Shown here: in pieces, positions 11,629 to 21,796 of the stretch
Numbering within the stretch: position 1 is the stretch's first letter
Layout of the letters: the number at the start of each line of letters is the position of its first letter
NCBI GenBank assembly: GCA_946478665.1
Contig: CAMLCZ010000001.1
Location: 248,001-312,000 of the forward strand
DNA length: 64,000 nt
Direction of reading: 5' to 3'
From: an uncultured Bartonella sp.
GTDB taxonomy: Bacteria > Pseudomonadota > Alphaproteobacteria > Rhizobiales > Rhizobiaceae
Made by a program: the position numbers and the translations under genes
Notes under the pieces: generated by a model
Told to the model about the DNA's origin: nothing
What the model saw: the letters and a program-made list of their open reading frames with translations, nothing else
The model's database searches: none

Positions 11629-12757
11629 TTAGGTAATATCCTCAACATGCTCAACGCCACCATGTATCCGTTGAGCAAGGGCTGCCTCCATAAATGCATC
11701 GAGGTCACCGTTTAGCACGGCTTGCGGATCTGTGTTTTCAACACCTGTTCTTAAATCCTTTACCAACTGATATGGCTGCAAAACATAAGAACGAATTTGG
11801 TGTCCCCAACCGATATCTGTTTTTGAAGCCTCAAGCGCGTTGGCTTCATCTTCACGCTTTTTCAATTCTTCTTCGTAAAGACGGGCTCTCAACATTGACC
11901 ATGCAGTGGCGCGGTTTTTATGTTGCGAACGTTCTGCCTGACATTGCACAACAATGCCGGTTTTTATGTGTGTAATACGAACGGCAGAGTCTGTGGTGTT
12001 GATGTGCTGACCACCTGCCCCTGAAGCGCGATATGTATCTATCCGCACGTCCGACTCTGAAACATCAACTTCAATATTATCGTCAATAACCGGATAAACC
12101 CAAATACTGGCAAAAGATGTGTGACGTCTTGCATTGGAGTCATATGGTGAAATACGAACCAGACGATGCACACCAGATTCCGTTTTCAACATGCCGTAGG
12201 CATTATGTCCTTTTACCAAAATGGTTGCCGATTTTATTCCGGCTTCTTCGCCATCATGCACTTCCAGCACTTCGACTTTCATCGAATGTTGCTCAGCCCA
12301 ACGCATATACATACGCAGCAACATTGAAGCCCAATCCTGACTTTCCGTACCACCTGCCCCTGCATGAATTTCAAGATAGGTGTCATTTGCGTCAACTTCG
12401 CCAGATAACAACATTTCGATCTGACGTTTATCAAGCTCATGTTTTAACCCATGAATAGCGCTTTCTGCCTCAGCCACTATGGCGTCATCGCCTTCTTCTT
12501 CACCCATAGCGATCAACTCGACACTATCGTCGAGTGATTGGGTTAAATGATTGATATTCTGTATCGAATCTTCCAACCTTTGTCTTTCACGCATGAGATC
12601 TTGCGCTTGTTGGGCATCTTCCCAAAGATTGGGATCTTCGGCTCTGTCATTAAGATATTCGAGGCGTTTTATTGACTGATCCCAGTCAAAGATGCCTCCT
12701 CAGCAAACCAATGGCTTGCTTAATTTCTTCAACCAATGTTTCTATTTCTGCACGCAT
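11629..12757 (-). CDS. prfB: Peptide chain release factor 2, with programmed +1 frameshift
   Basis: Main ORF 11629..12687 frame includes the GGQ motif (RASGAGGQHINTTDSAVRI). First segment ATG 12757 -> MRAEIETLVEEIKQAIGLLRRHL then CTT TGA C; the +1 frame continues DWDQSIKRLEYLNDRAEDPNLWEDAQQAQDLMRERQRLEDS. Confidence 0.96.
12685..12700 (-). other. prfB: prfB programmed +1 frameshift site
   Basis: Minus strand AGGAGG-CAT-CTT-TGA-C: internal SD-like AGGAGG just upstream of the CUU UGA C slippery stop. Confidence 0.95.
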
Positions 12758-12922
12758 GGTAGGATATAGTTATCTCAGATTTATGTAATTGTTGAGGTCA
12801 GGATCAATCCTGACCTATTTATAGCTTGAAAAGCGTTGGCATATTAGGTGGTTACCAAACAATGTCATCAAGCGGGTGGACTTTATTCACATCACATCAA
12901 TAAGTCAAAATAAAATGTCTTA

Positions 12923-15400
12923 TCAATAAAGCCCTTCGGAACCGCTCTGGATTGCCTTGTTAACCTGCGGTGACGTTGGAGCAACTGGCACACCTTCCTG
13001 AAAAGAATTCGTCCCACCAATAACTTGATAGACATCTGCAGGTCCAGTGCCTGGTTTAAACGCTTCAACAATAACATTGCTATTGCCAGGTTCTGCACGC
13101 ATACCAGTTTTTCTATCAATTGCTACCTGCGTCATACCATCAGGTACTTTAAATCCGACATCCGGTACACCCTTCATGGCACTTTCCATAAACTCGCCAA
13201 ATACTGGCACAGCCAAGGAACTACCTGTACCACCAAAGCCTAAAGAAGCTGGTTGATCATAGCCAATAAAGACACCCACAACGATATTTGGGGTAAAGCC
13301 CATAAACCAAGCATCCTTAGAGTCGTTCGTTGTACCGGTTTTACCTGCAATATGCCGTTTCAGATAATTAAGCCGTGCAGCCGTACCACGTTGCACAACA
13401 CCTTCCATCATTGATGTAATCTGATAGGCCGTCATAGGATCAAGAACCTGATCGCGCTGGTCGATCAAAGTAGGTTCAGGCTGGTTGTGCCATTCTTTAA
13501 CGTTACAACCTTCACATTGACGCTGATCATGGCGATAAATTGTTTTGCCATATCGATCTTGAATACGGTCAATCAGTGATGGTGAAATTGAACGTCCGCC
13601 ATTTGCGATTACCGAATAGGCTGTAACCATACGCAGCACTGTGGTTTCACCTGCGCCCAATGCCATAGGCAAATAAGGTTGCATTTTATCGTAAATACCG
13701 AAACGTTCGGCATATTCTGCAACAATAGGCATACCCAAATCATTGGCAAGACGAACTGTCATCAAGTTACGCGAATGCTCAATACCATAGCGCAAGGTAG
13801 AAGGTCCTGCGAAGGTACCACCATAATTCTTTGGCCGCCAAACCTGTCCGTTTCCTTGACTAATTTCCACCGGTCCATCGAGAACAACGGAAGCTGGAGT
13901 ATATCCATTATCAAGTGCTGCAGCATAAACAAATGGTTTGAAAGATGAACCTGGCTGACGATAAGCTTGTGTTGCCCTGTTAAACTCAGACTCAGCAAAT
14001 GAAAAACCGCCAACCATTGCCAATACACGGCCTGTACGAGGTTCCATGGCAACCATAGCACCTTCAATTTTTGGTGGTTGACGCAATAGATAGCCACCAT
14101 CAGAGCCCTGCTTTTTCTGAACAAAAACAACGTCTCCGACATGCAGCACACCCGTTGGGTTGCTTGCTGTTGTATGGCGATCATTTTTATCGACCATACG
14201 CAATGCCCAACGCATATCATTTACCGATATTGTTGATACATCACGCTCTGCTGATAAAGCGCCTGATACTTCTCTTTTCGGTTGCAAGCCAATTTTTACG
14301 CGATCTGGCGCAACAGATAACACAACCGCCAAACGCCATTCTGGCACATCGCTAAAACCAACAACGTCACCAAGTGCGGCCCCCCAGTCATCTGATACAT
14401 CAATATGCTTGAAAGGACCGCGCCAGCCATGGTTTTGGTCAAATTTTATAAGGCCGTCTTGCAAGGCACGGCGCGCCATAACCTGCAAGTTCGGATCCAA
14501 TGTGGTTCGAATTGAAAGACCACCTTCATAAAGTGATTTTGAACCATATTTGGCGATTATTTGCCGTCTTACTTCCTCTGTAAAATAATCTGACGCAAAA
14601 ATGTAAGTGTCATCACCCCGCATTGTCACGCCCAACGGCTTTGCTTTTGCTTGCTCGCCTTGAGCGGCTGTTGCATAACCGTTTTCAACCATACGGTCGA
14701 TAACCCAATTGCGTCTATCCAAGGCGCGTTGGGTGTGTTTAAATGGGTCATAATTGCTTGGCCCCTTCGGCAAAGAAGCCAAATAGGCACATTCATCAAG
14801 CGTTAATTCATTAACCGACTTATTGAAATAAGTTAAGGCAGCGGCAGCAATACCATAGGCGCCACGTCCCAAGTAAATTTCATTAAGATAAAGTTCAAGA
14901 ATACGATCTTTAGAATAAGCGCGCTCAATACGCATTGCTAAAATCGCTTCCTTGACCTTACGTTCCATTGTTGCATCGGAACTTAACAAAAAGTTTTTGG
15001 CAACCTGCTGTGTAATTGTTGAAGCCCCTTCCGGACGGCGCCCTGAGCCAAGGTTACGCACATTGCTTACCAATGCACGCGCCAATCCTTCCGGATCCAT
15101 TCCGAAATGGCGGTAAAAATTCTTATCTTCTGCGGAAATAAACGCCGATTTCACCAAATCCGGTACCGACTGGATAGGAAGATAAAGCCGCCGATTGGTT
15201 GCAAATTCTGCCATAAGACCACCGTCAGCGGCATGAATACGCGACATCACTGGTGGTTCATATTTTGCTAAAACCTCATAATCTGGTAGCTCATCAGTTT
15301 GAGTTTGTGGGGTATCTTCAGCAAATGTATAATTAGAAAATGGCACAGTCAGGCAAAGAGCAACGCCTGCAGCTAAAAAATGTTTAAAAAACCTCATCAT
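12923..15400 (-). CDS. mrcA: Penicillin-binding protein 1A (glycosyltransferase/transpeptidase)
   Basis: 825 aa; GT51 motifs (EDKNFYRHFGMDPEG, GASTITQQVAKN, KVKEAILAMRIE), transpeptidase motifs (RQPGSSFKPFVYAAAL, KTGTTNDSKDAWFMG). Confidence 0.96.
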   Translation of the reverse strand: MMRFFKHFLAAGVALCLTVPFSNYTFAEDTPQTQTDELPDYEVLAKYEPPVMSRIHAADGGLMAEFATNRRLYLPIQSVPDLVKSAFISAEDKNFYRHFGMDPEGLARALVSNVRNLGSGRRPEGASTITQQVAKNFLLSSDATMERKVKEAILAMRIERAYSKDRILELYLNEIYLGRGAYGIAAAALTYFNKSVNELTLDECAYLASLPKGPSNYDPFKHTQRALDRRNWVIDRMVENGYATAAQGEQAKAKPLGVTMRGDDTYIFASDYFTEEVRRQIIAKYGSKSLYEGGLSIRTTLDPNLQVMARRALQDGLIKFDQNHGWRGPFKHIDVSDDWGAALGDVVGFSDVPEWRLAVVLSVAPDRVKIGLQPKREVSGALSAERDVSTISVNDMRWALRMVDKNDRHTTASNPTGVLHVGDVVFVQKKQGSDGGYLLRQPPKIEGAMVAMEPRTGRVLAMVGGFSFAESEFNRATQAYRQPGSSFKPFVYAAALDNGYTPASVVLDGPVEISQGNGQVWRPKNYGGTFAGPSTLRYGIEHSRNLMTVRLANDLGMPIVAEYAERFGIYDKMQPYLPMALGAGETTVLRMVTAYSVIANGGRSISPSLIDRIQDRYGKTIYRHDQRQCEGCNVKEWHNQPEPTLIDQRDQVLDPMTAYQITSMMEGVVQRGTAARLNYLKRHIAGKTGTTNDSKDAWFMGFTPNIVVGVFIGYDQPASLGFGGTGSSLAVPVFGEFMESAMKGVPDVGFKVPDGMTQVAIDRKTGMRAEPGNSNVIVEAFKPGTGPADVYQVIGGTNSFQEGVPVAPTSPQVNKAIQSGSEGLY

Positions 15401-15606
15401 CGTAACCGGATGTCGCTTTCTCCAGAATTCACTATCGAGTGAAATATAATCTACCAGTCAAGCCGCATTTGCACTGGAATTGCGACAAAGACAAGGCTAA
15501 TTCACATTATTTAGTATTTTGATTAGAAAGTTAAGTGTTATTGGTCATAATTTCTAGGTTATCAGCAGCTTTATTATCAATATTTTCAACGGCTTTGGAA
15601 TTTCAA

Positions 15607-16878
15607 TCACTTTTCCTGATTAACCATTTGTCCGCGTCTATTATCGGCAAATTGTTTAACCGCCATAGCGATAGCGCCTGCTGCTTTCGCGCGCCAAGCT
15701 GGGTCAGAAACCTGTCTTTCGTCATCTTTATTTGACAAATATCCAAGTTCAATCAGCACAGATGGAATATCGGGTGCCTTCAAAACTTGAAAACCAGCAT
15801 AACGATGTGGGTTCTTTATCAGGTTGATGTTATCTCGTGTCATGTCAGCAATGACACGTTCAGCGAAATTTACCGAAAAGGCTAATGTCTCACGCCGCGC
15901 AAGATCAATGAGAATATCGGTTACTTCAGGTGTTTCATCAGCAGGCAATCCGTCGAGAAGATCGGATTTGTTTTCCCGTTCTGCCAGAGCTTTCGCAATA
16001 TTATCTGAAGCTTTGTCTGAAATCGTATAGACTGTTGCGCCACGCATCGTACCAGTATTAATTGTATCGGCATGAATGGAAATAAATAAATCTGCACCGT
16101 ACCCCCTAGCCTTTTGAACACGTTCATTGAGGCGTAAAAACACATCGGTATCGCGCGTCAAGAAAACTTCCAAAGAGGGATTTTTTTCCAATTGTTCCCG
16201 CAAGGCGCGTGCAAATGCCAGAGTAACATCTTTTTCCAAAATGCCACTCACCCCTTGCGCACCACTATCAATTCCGCCATGTCCTGCGTCGATAACGACG
16301 CGGAAAGGTTTGACGATTGATTTTGCTGGCGTGTTTAAGGATGCAGCATCATTTTTTTGTTGCTCTTGTAATAGGGCTTCAAAATTCTTCCGGCCATCGG
16401 TTTTTATATCCAGTACAACCTGCCACAAACCGCTATCAAGCTGTTGCGAGGTACTTTTCTCAACAACAAAAGGAACTTTCGTTGTTAAAATGATTCGAGA
16501 CCTATCCGCACCGGCTGCGCCATAACGGATATCTGAAACCAATCCCATAACTGTTGGCGACTGTTTTTGAGCCGAGAAATCAACAATAGGCAAATTGACA
16601 ATAAGTCGGGTTGGTGAATCGAGAAGCTGAATGTTATAGGCTGGTTCTTTATCAAAAACCGCAATAATTCTCATTCTTGTCTCGTCACCCGCAATACGCA
16701 AGTTGACGAGACCCAATGGTTTTGCTGTTGTTTGAGCTTGTAGCGCTGAATATTGGATAGACAATGAGATCATCATCAACGCCATCAGAGCCAATGCAAA
16801 TCTCTTGATAAAAAATATTGCAGCAACTCTGGATATGTTCAAAAACATGTTAGGCAAGCTCGAATTCTCATAATTCAT
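15607..16878 (-). CDS. N-acetylmuramoyl-L-alanine amidase (AmiC-like, Amidase_3 with AMIN domain)
   Basis: 423 aa; VVIDAGHGGIDSGAQG zinc motif, FISIHADT, LIELGYLSNKDDE; upstream of mrcA. Confidence 0.93.
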   Translation of the reverse strand: MNYENSSLPNMFLNISRVAAIFFIKRFALALMALMMISLSIQYSALQAQTTAKPLGLVNLRIAGDETRMRIIAVFDKEPAYNIQLLDSPTRLIVNLPIVDFSAQKQSPTVMGLVSDIRYGAAGADRSRIILTTKVPFVVEKSTSQQLDSGLWQVVLDIKTDGRKNFEALLQEQQKNDAASLNTPAKSIVKPFRVVIDAGHGGIDSGAQGVSGILEKDVTLAFARALREQLEKNPSLEVFLTRDTDVFLRLNERVQKARGYGADLFISIHADTINTGTMRGATVYTISDKASDNIAKALAERENKSDLLDGLPADETPEVTDILIDLARRETLAFSVNFAERVIADMTRDNINLIKNPHRYAGFQVLKAPDIPSVLIELGYLSNKDDERQVSDPAWRAKAAGAIAMAVKQFADNRRGQMVNQEK

Positions 16879-17418
16879 TGGAAAGACAATTTTACAACCA
16901 CGTCAATTGACCGCTCAGTCATTTTATGATGCAGGCAAAGACATAGGTCAGAGTTCTTTAAAACTATTTAATGACGAGACACCATTATTGATACTTGTTT
17001 TCATCACAATCTCGCCTTAAAAGCATAATCGGTTTAAAAGTGATGCATGAACGACTGGTTTGCCAGTCGCATGAGCATCTTTTTCGTAAAAACCTACAAA
17101 CCTGAATGGCTTAGCTTGTTATTTTTTATAGCAAAATGCGCTCAATATAAGGTTTGTATCATACAGTTTCGCTGGTTCGGTTTGCCGAACTGATTTTGAA
17201 AAAACGTTTTGCCGGAGACTCTCAAGGTATGAGTCAGACTAAGCAGATGGTGAAGATTTTTATTAGAGCAAGACATGCGAGCGGGCATTTGCGCTCATTT
17301 TCCCATCCTATTTTTATGGCAAAACCAGTTTTTATTGGCTTGTTGCATCCTTTCCTCTCAAGGCTTTCTAATGCCTTATTAGGGACCTATATGCACGCCA
17401 TCCGCAGGATTTCATATA

Positions 17419-20241
17419 ATGTCAAACAAAATGCTTATAGATGCCTCTCACCCGGAGGAAACACGTGTTGTCGTTGTTCGCGGCAACCGTATTGAAGAAT
17501 TTGATTTTGAATCAGAGCATAAAAAACAGCTCAAGGGTAATATTTATCTTGCACGCGTAACGCGCGTTGAACCGTCCTTGCAAGCAGCCTTTGTCGAATA
17601 TGGCGGAAACCGTCATGGCTTTTTGGCTTTTTCCGAAATTCACCCGGACTATTATCAAATACCGGTTGCAGATCGCTTAGCTTTGCTTGAAGAAGAAGAA
17701 AAAGCCGCTCGTCAAGATGACGAAGGTGAGGACCAGGAAACAGAGAAGAAAAGTCGTAACAAACGCTCAAGACGGTCAAAGAAAGAAAAAGTCGTCGCTG
17801 CCGAGCTCGATGACGAGACAATTTCTGAGACGGTTGAATCAGACGATCTTGATGATAATGATCCACTAAGTGATCCAAATGAAGATACGGTTGAATCTGT
17901 TGGTGCGGAAGATGCAATGGAAGAAGTTCCGATGCATCAACGCGCACAGCGTCGCCAATATAAGATTCAGGAAGTTATTAAACGCCGCCAGATCCTACTC
18001 GTTCAAGTGGTAAAAGAAGAGCGAGGCAATAAAGGTGCAGCGCTAACAACCTATCTTTCTCTTGCCGGTCGTTATTCCGTTCTTATGCCGAATACTGCGC
18101 GTGGTGGTGGTATTTCCCGTAAAATTACCAATGTGCAGGATCGCAGAAGATTAAAAGAAATTGTAAAAGATTTACACGTGCCAAAAGGCATGGGCGTTAT
18201 CTTGCGCACTGCCGGTGCAAATCGCACCAAGGCTGAAGTCAAGCGCGATTATGAATATCTCATGCGTTTATGGGAAAATGTTCGTGGTCTTACACTTGAA
18301 TCGGTTGCCCCATCACTCGTCTATGAGGAAGGAAGCCTTATCAAAAGATCTATTCGTGATCTTTATAATAAGGATATTGGTGAAATTCTTGTTTCTGGTG
18401 ACCAGGGTTATCGGGAAGCCAAAGACTTTATGCGCATGCTCATGCCAAGCCACGCAAAAGTGGTTCAGCCTTATAAGGATCCTCTGCCGATCTTTGCACG
18501 CAACGGCATTGAAACACAGCTTGATGCCATGTTGCAACCGGAAGTCACGCTGAAATCAGGTGGTTATCTCGTTATCAATCAAACTGAAGCTTTGGTTGCT
18601 ATTGATGTTAACTCGGGACGTTCGACAAAAGAACATTCTATTGAAGAAACCGCATGTCAGACTAACCTTGAAGCGGCAGAAGAAGTTGCACGGCAATTGC
18701 GCTTAAGAGACCTTGCAGGTCTGGTTGTTATCGATTTTATCGATATGGAAGAAAAGCGTAACAACCGCCTTGTCGAGAAAAAGTTAAAAGATTGTCTGAA
18801 AGATGATCGTGCCCGTATACAGGTAGGTCGTATTTCGCATTTTGGCCTGATGGAAATGAGCCGCCAACGTATTAGAGCTTCTGTGCTTGAAAGTACGATG
18901 CAGCTTTGCCCACACTGCCATGGAACTGGGTATATACGCTCTGATTCTTCATTAGCACTGCATGTTATCCGCTCTATCGAGGAATATCTGCTTCGTAATC
19001 CGAATTTTAATATTACCGTTCGGACACCAGTTGTAACCGCCTTATATGTGCTTAATCACAAGCGTCAAGTAATAGCCGATTTGGAACAGCGCTTCGGTCT
19101 GACGATCAATTTTGAAGCGGATAATGATGTCGGTGCCGAACATTTGGTTATTTGCCGTGGTACAGCAGCTGAAGGCACGCCTGCCCCAGTTCTTCCAACG
19201 CCGATTATCGAAGACGAACCCGATCTGCCTGAAATTGAAGAAGAAACAGAACAGGCACCGGTTGAAAGTAACAACAACAATAATAGACGTAAACGGCGCA
19301 AACGCGACCGTAGGAACGATAACAACGAAGAACAAACGGCACAATCCGCATCACCAAATTCCGAGCAGTCGGAAGATGATAATAAACGGCGCAGAAGACG
19401 TGGCCGTCGCGGTGGTCGCCGCAATCGTGATGGTGAGTTTGAGCGTCGTCGTTTGCCATATGCTGAACCTGTGGGTGAATTTGCTGAACGTGCGTTATCA
19501 GAAGTGATAGCAGCGAGACGTCAACAAAGGCGCATTCCTGCTGCTGAACCAGTTGGTTTTACCGGAAATGAGCCGCAGCAAAATGTTGTAATTGCTGATG
19601 CTGCAGTTGTTACGGAGGCCGCACCAGTGGTGGAAGCGGCAGCACCGACGCAAGAAGTGGTTGCCGAAAAGCCGCAGAAAAAACGTGGTAGAAAGAGCAA
19701 AGCTGCGAGCGAGACTGCGGATACAACTGTTGTCCTTGAACAAGCACAAGATGCAGAACTGGTGGCAGAAGCTGCGCCAGTAACAGAAGAGGTAAAAGCG
19801 CCCGTTAAACGTAAACGTAAAACAAAAGCTGAAAAAGAGGCGGAACTTAAGGCCTTAAATGAAGCAAATAGTGAAACGTTAACATCCAGCTTAGGGAGCG
19901 CAACGGAAGAACAACCTCAAACTGTTGCAGTTGAACAAGCAGAAGAAAAACCTGCAAAGAAAACAACGCGTCGTGGTCGTAAAAGCACTAAAAAAGAGGT
20001 TGAGCCTAAAGCAGAAGCTGAGCCCAAAGCCGAAGTTGAGCCTACAGCCAATGAAGAGAATACAGCTGTTGAGGTTACTCCTGAAGAGACTGCTGTTGAA
20101 TCGGTGACCAAAACAAAACGCAAATCGACCAAGAAAAAATCAGAACCAGAAGAGATGCCTTCATCTGATACATCACCCGAACCTGTTGAGGAAGAAAAAC
20201 CAAAACGTATGGGATGGTGGCAGCGCAAGGGGTTCTTCTGA
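17419..20241 (+). CDS. rne: Ribonuclease E/G family protein (RNase E)
   Basis: 940 aa; split S1 domain (RVTRVEPSLQAAFVEYGGNRHGFLAFSEIHPDYY ... acidic/basic insert ... LVQVVKEERGNKGAALTTYLSLAGRY), CPHCHGTGYI Zn-link, low-complexity Lys/Arg/Glu/Ala-rich C-terminal half. Confidence 0.95.
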   Translation: MSNKMLIDASHPEETRVVVVRGNRIEEFDFESEHKKQLKGNIYLARVTRVEPSLQAAFVEYGGNRHGFLAFSEIHPDYYQIPVADRLALLEEEEKAARQDDEGEDQETEKKSRNKRSRRSKKEKVVAAELDDETISETVESDDLDDNDPLSDPNEDTVESVGAEDAMEEVPMHQRAQRRQYKIQEVIKRRQILLVQVVKEERGNKGAALTTYLSLAGRYSVLMPNTARGGGISRKITNVQDRRRLKEIVKDLHVPKGMGVILRTAGANRTKAEVKRDYEYLMRLWENVRGLTLESVAPSLVYEEGSLIKRSIRDLYNKDIGEILVSGDQGYREAKDFMRMLMPSHAKVVQPYKDPLPIFARNGIETQLDAMLQPEVTLKSGGYLVINQTEALVAIDVNSGRSTKEHSIEETACQTNLEAAEEVARQLRLRDLAGLVVIDFIDMEEKRNNRLVEKKLKDCLKDDRARIQVGRISHFGLMEMSRQRIRASVLESTMQLCPHCHGTGYIRSDSSLALHVIRSIEEYLLRNPNFNITVRTPVVTALYVLNHKRQVIADLEQRFGLTINFEADNDVGAEHLVICRGTAAEGTPAPVLPTPIIEDEPDLPEIEEETEQAPVESNNNNNRRKRRKRDRRNDNNEEQTAQSASPNSEQSEDDNKRRRRRGRRGGRRNRDGEFERRRLPYAEPVGEFAERALSEVIAARRQQRRIPAAEPVGFTGNEPQQNVVIADAAVVTEAAPVVEAAAPTQEVVAEKPQKKRGRKSKAASETADTTVVLEQAQDAELVAEAAPVTEEVKAPVKRKRKTKAEKEAELKALNEANSETLTSSLGSATEEQPQTVAVEQAEEKPAKKTTRRGRKSTKKEVEPKAEAEPKAEVEPTANEENTAVEVTPEETAVESVTKTKRKSTKKKSEPEEMPSSDTSPEPVEEEKPKRMGWWQRKGFF

Positions 20242-20265
20242 AAGATTTTTAAAAGAAAATAAAAA

Positions 20266-20307
20266 CAAATGCCGTGTAGTATGACGCTATACGGCATTTT
20301 TGTTTTT
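20266..20307 (+). terminator. Rho-independent terminator after rne
   Basis: GCCGTGTAG...CTATACGGC stem flanked by AAAT/ATTTTTGTTTTT. Confidence 0.8.
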
Positions 20308-20658
20308 ACGGCTTTATCCGACGTCTTGGTAGCATATGCCATTAAATTTTGTTGCTAATAATAATTTATAACAAACGGTTGTTTTTAAGACGTTTTACAA
20401 GCCAAAACTTGATTACTGCATTAAACGTAATCAATTGATTTGATGAATATACAATGGGTTATTATCGCATTCGGCCTTAATAGATACGAGATATAGACAT
20501 TCTATCATAAAATACATAAGCCTTTGGACGACGGTATAATATAAGCCAGTTCCATGAAATAAAATCAGATCATTGTTAATGGCAGACAGATTTCCACTTT
20601 AATAATTATTCAGTTATTTTGACAAGATCCAACAGAATACTTGGTAAAAGGGCTTGTG

Positions 20659-20673
20659 GAACATTGAATGAAC
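20659..20673 (+). promoter_or_regulatory. LexA-binding SOS box upstream of lexA
   Basis: GAAC-ATTGAAT-GAAC, exact GAAC-N7-GAAC as established for alphaproteobacterial LexA; about 50 bp upstream of the lexA start. Confidence 0.85.
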
Positions 20674-20725
20674 ATATAGGGTATGTTCTGCTTTTGTTTC
20701 TTTTGATTCGTGAATGGAGAATAAT

Positions 20726-21445
20726 ATGTTAACGCGAAAACAGTACGAACTTCTACTATTCATTCATGATCGGCTTAAAGAAACTGGAATTCCCCCGTCA
20801 TTTGATGAAATGAAGGATGCATTGGATCTCGCATCAAAGTCCGGTATACACCGTCTTATAACCGCGCTTGAAGAAAGAGGGTTCATACGTCGATTACCTA
20901 ATAGAGCCCGTGCTTTGGAAGTTATCAAATTACCAGAAGCCATGTCCCATCCATTAAGTTCACCGCGTAAATTTTCGCCGAGCGTTATTGAAGGAACCAA
21001 AGGGCAATCTTTGAAGAATGTCCTATCAAAACCAAGATCGAATAATGATATAGATCAGGCTGCAAATGTAAATGTGCCGCTTATGGGACGAATTGCAGCA
21101 GGTGTGCCAATTTCAGCCATTCAGAACCAAACCAACATGCTGTCACTACCAGCAGATATGGTCGGTAGCGGAGAGCATTACGCCCTTGAAGTTAAGGGTG
21201 ATTCGATGATTGACGCGGGTATTTTTGATGGTGATACTGTTATTATAAAACGTGGTGATACGGCGACCCCTGGGGAAATTGTTGTTGCTTTGGTTGATGA
21301 TGAAGAGGCAACGTTAAAACGTTATCGGCGCAAAGGAGCATCAATTGCACTGGAAGCTGCAAATCCAGCCTATGAAACACGCATATTTGGCCCAGATCGC
21401 ATAAAGCTTCAAGGACGCCTCGTTGGGTTAATTCGCCGTTATTGA
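20726..21445 (+). CDS. lexA: LexA repressor
   Basis: [56 protein letters not shown] wHTH, S24 protease domain ([20 protein letters not shown]). Start at 20726 preferred over the track start 20714. Confidence 0.97.
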   Translation: MLTRKQYELLLFIHDRLKETGIPPSFDEMKDALDLASKSGIHRLITALEERGFIRRLPNRARALEVIKLPEAMSHPLSSPRKFSPSVIEGTKGQSLKNVLSKPRSNNDIDQAANVNVPLMGRIAAGVPISAIQNQTNMLSLPADMVGSGEHYALEVKGDSMIDAGIFDGDTVIIKRGDTATPGEIVVALVDDEEATLKRYRRKGASIALEAANPAYETRIFGPDRIKLQGRLVGLIRRY

Positions 21446-21507
21446 GATAGCTGATACGCGTTTACTTTCATTTATCTATAATAAGCAGACAAAATCCAAT
21501 TTATTTG

Positions 21508-21612
21508 AACGTTGGTTTTGAATGTTTTAGCGTTAGTGTTGGTATTTCAGCGTTAATGTTGGTTATCTCTGCCATAGTGTTAGTTATTTCAGCGTTGGTT
21601 TTGTTTACGTTT
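21508..21612. repeat. Degenerate ~21-bp tandem array (about 5 units) upstream of rimO
   Basis: Units start at 21508, 21529, 21549, 21571, 21591: aacgttggttttgaatgtttt / agcgttagtgttggtatttc / agcgttaatgttggttatctct / gccatagtgttagttatttc / agcgttggttttgtttacg. Confidence 0.7.
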
Positions 21613-21796
21613 AATATTTTTATGGTTTTAGCCAGTTCACTGTGATATTTCGAACCGAGCTGTGGCTCATAGTGAGAGATACATAGTAATTTCTAACCTT
21701 ATCTTGCTTTTGCCATCTATTGTTGAAAATGCGCCATTTTTTACGAATATTAAATGGCGTATTAGCGCGTCATCTTAATAATTTTCGGGAAGTAAC

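Noticed and set aside
13762-14220. 152-aa minus-strand ORF
   Set aside because: Out-of-frame shadow inside mrcA.
16127-16525. 132-aa + strand ORF
   Set aside because: Antisense shadow of the amidase gene.
17154-17495. 113-aa + strand ORF overlapping the rne start
   Set aside because: Overlaps rne out of frame and lies in the leader; no SD or family resemblance. Could be a leader peptide but there is no positive evidence.
17680-17900. Insert in the RNase E S1 domain as a novel feature
   Set aside because: An acidic/basic insertion in the S1 region is a known feature of alphaproteobacterial RNase E proteins.
17531-17947. 138-aa minus-strand ORF inside rne
   Set aside because: Antisense to the acidic/basic low-complexity insert of RNase E; composition artefact.
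19065-19507. Overlapping shadow ORFs in the rne C-terminal half
   Set aside because: Result of repetitive Arg/Glu/Asn codons in the low-complexity tail.
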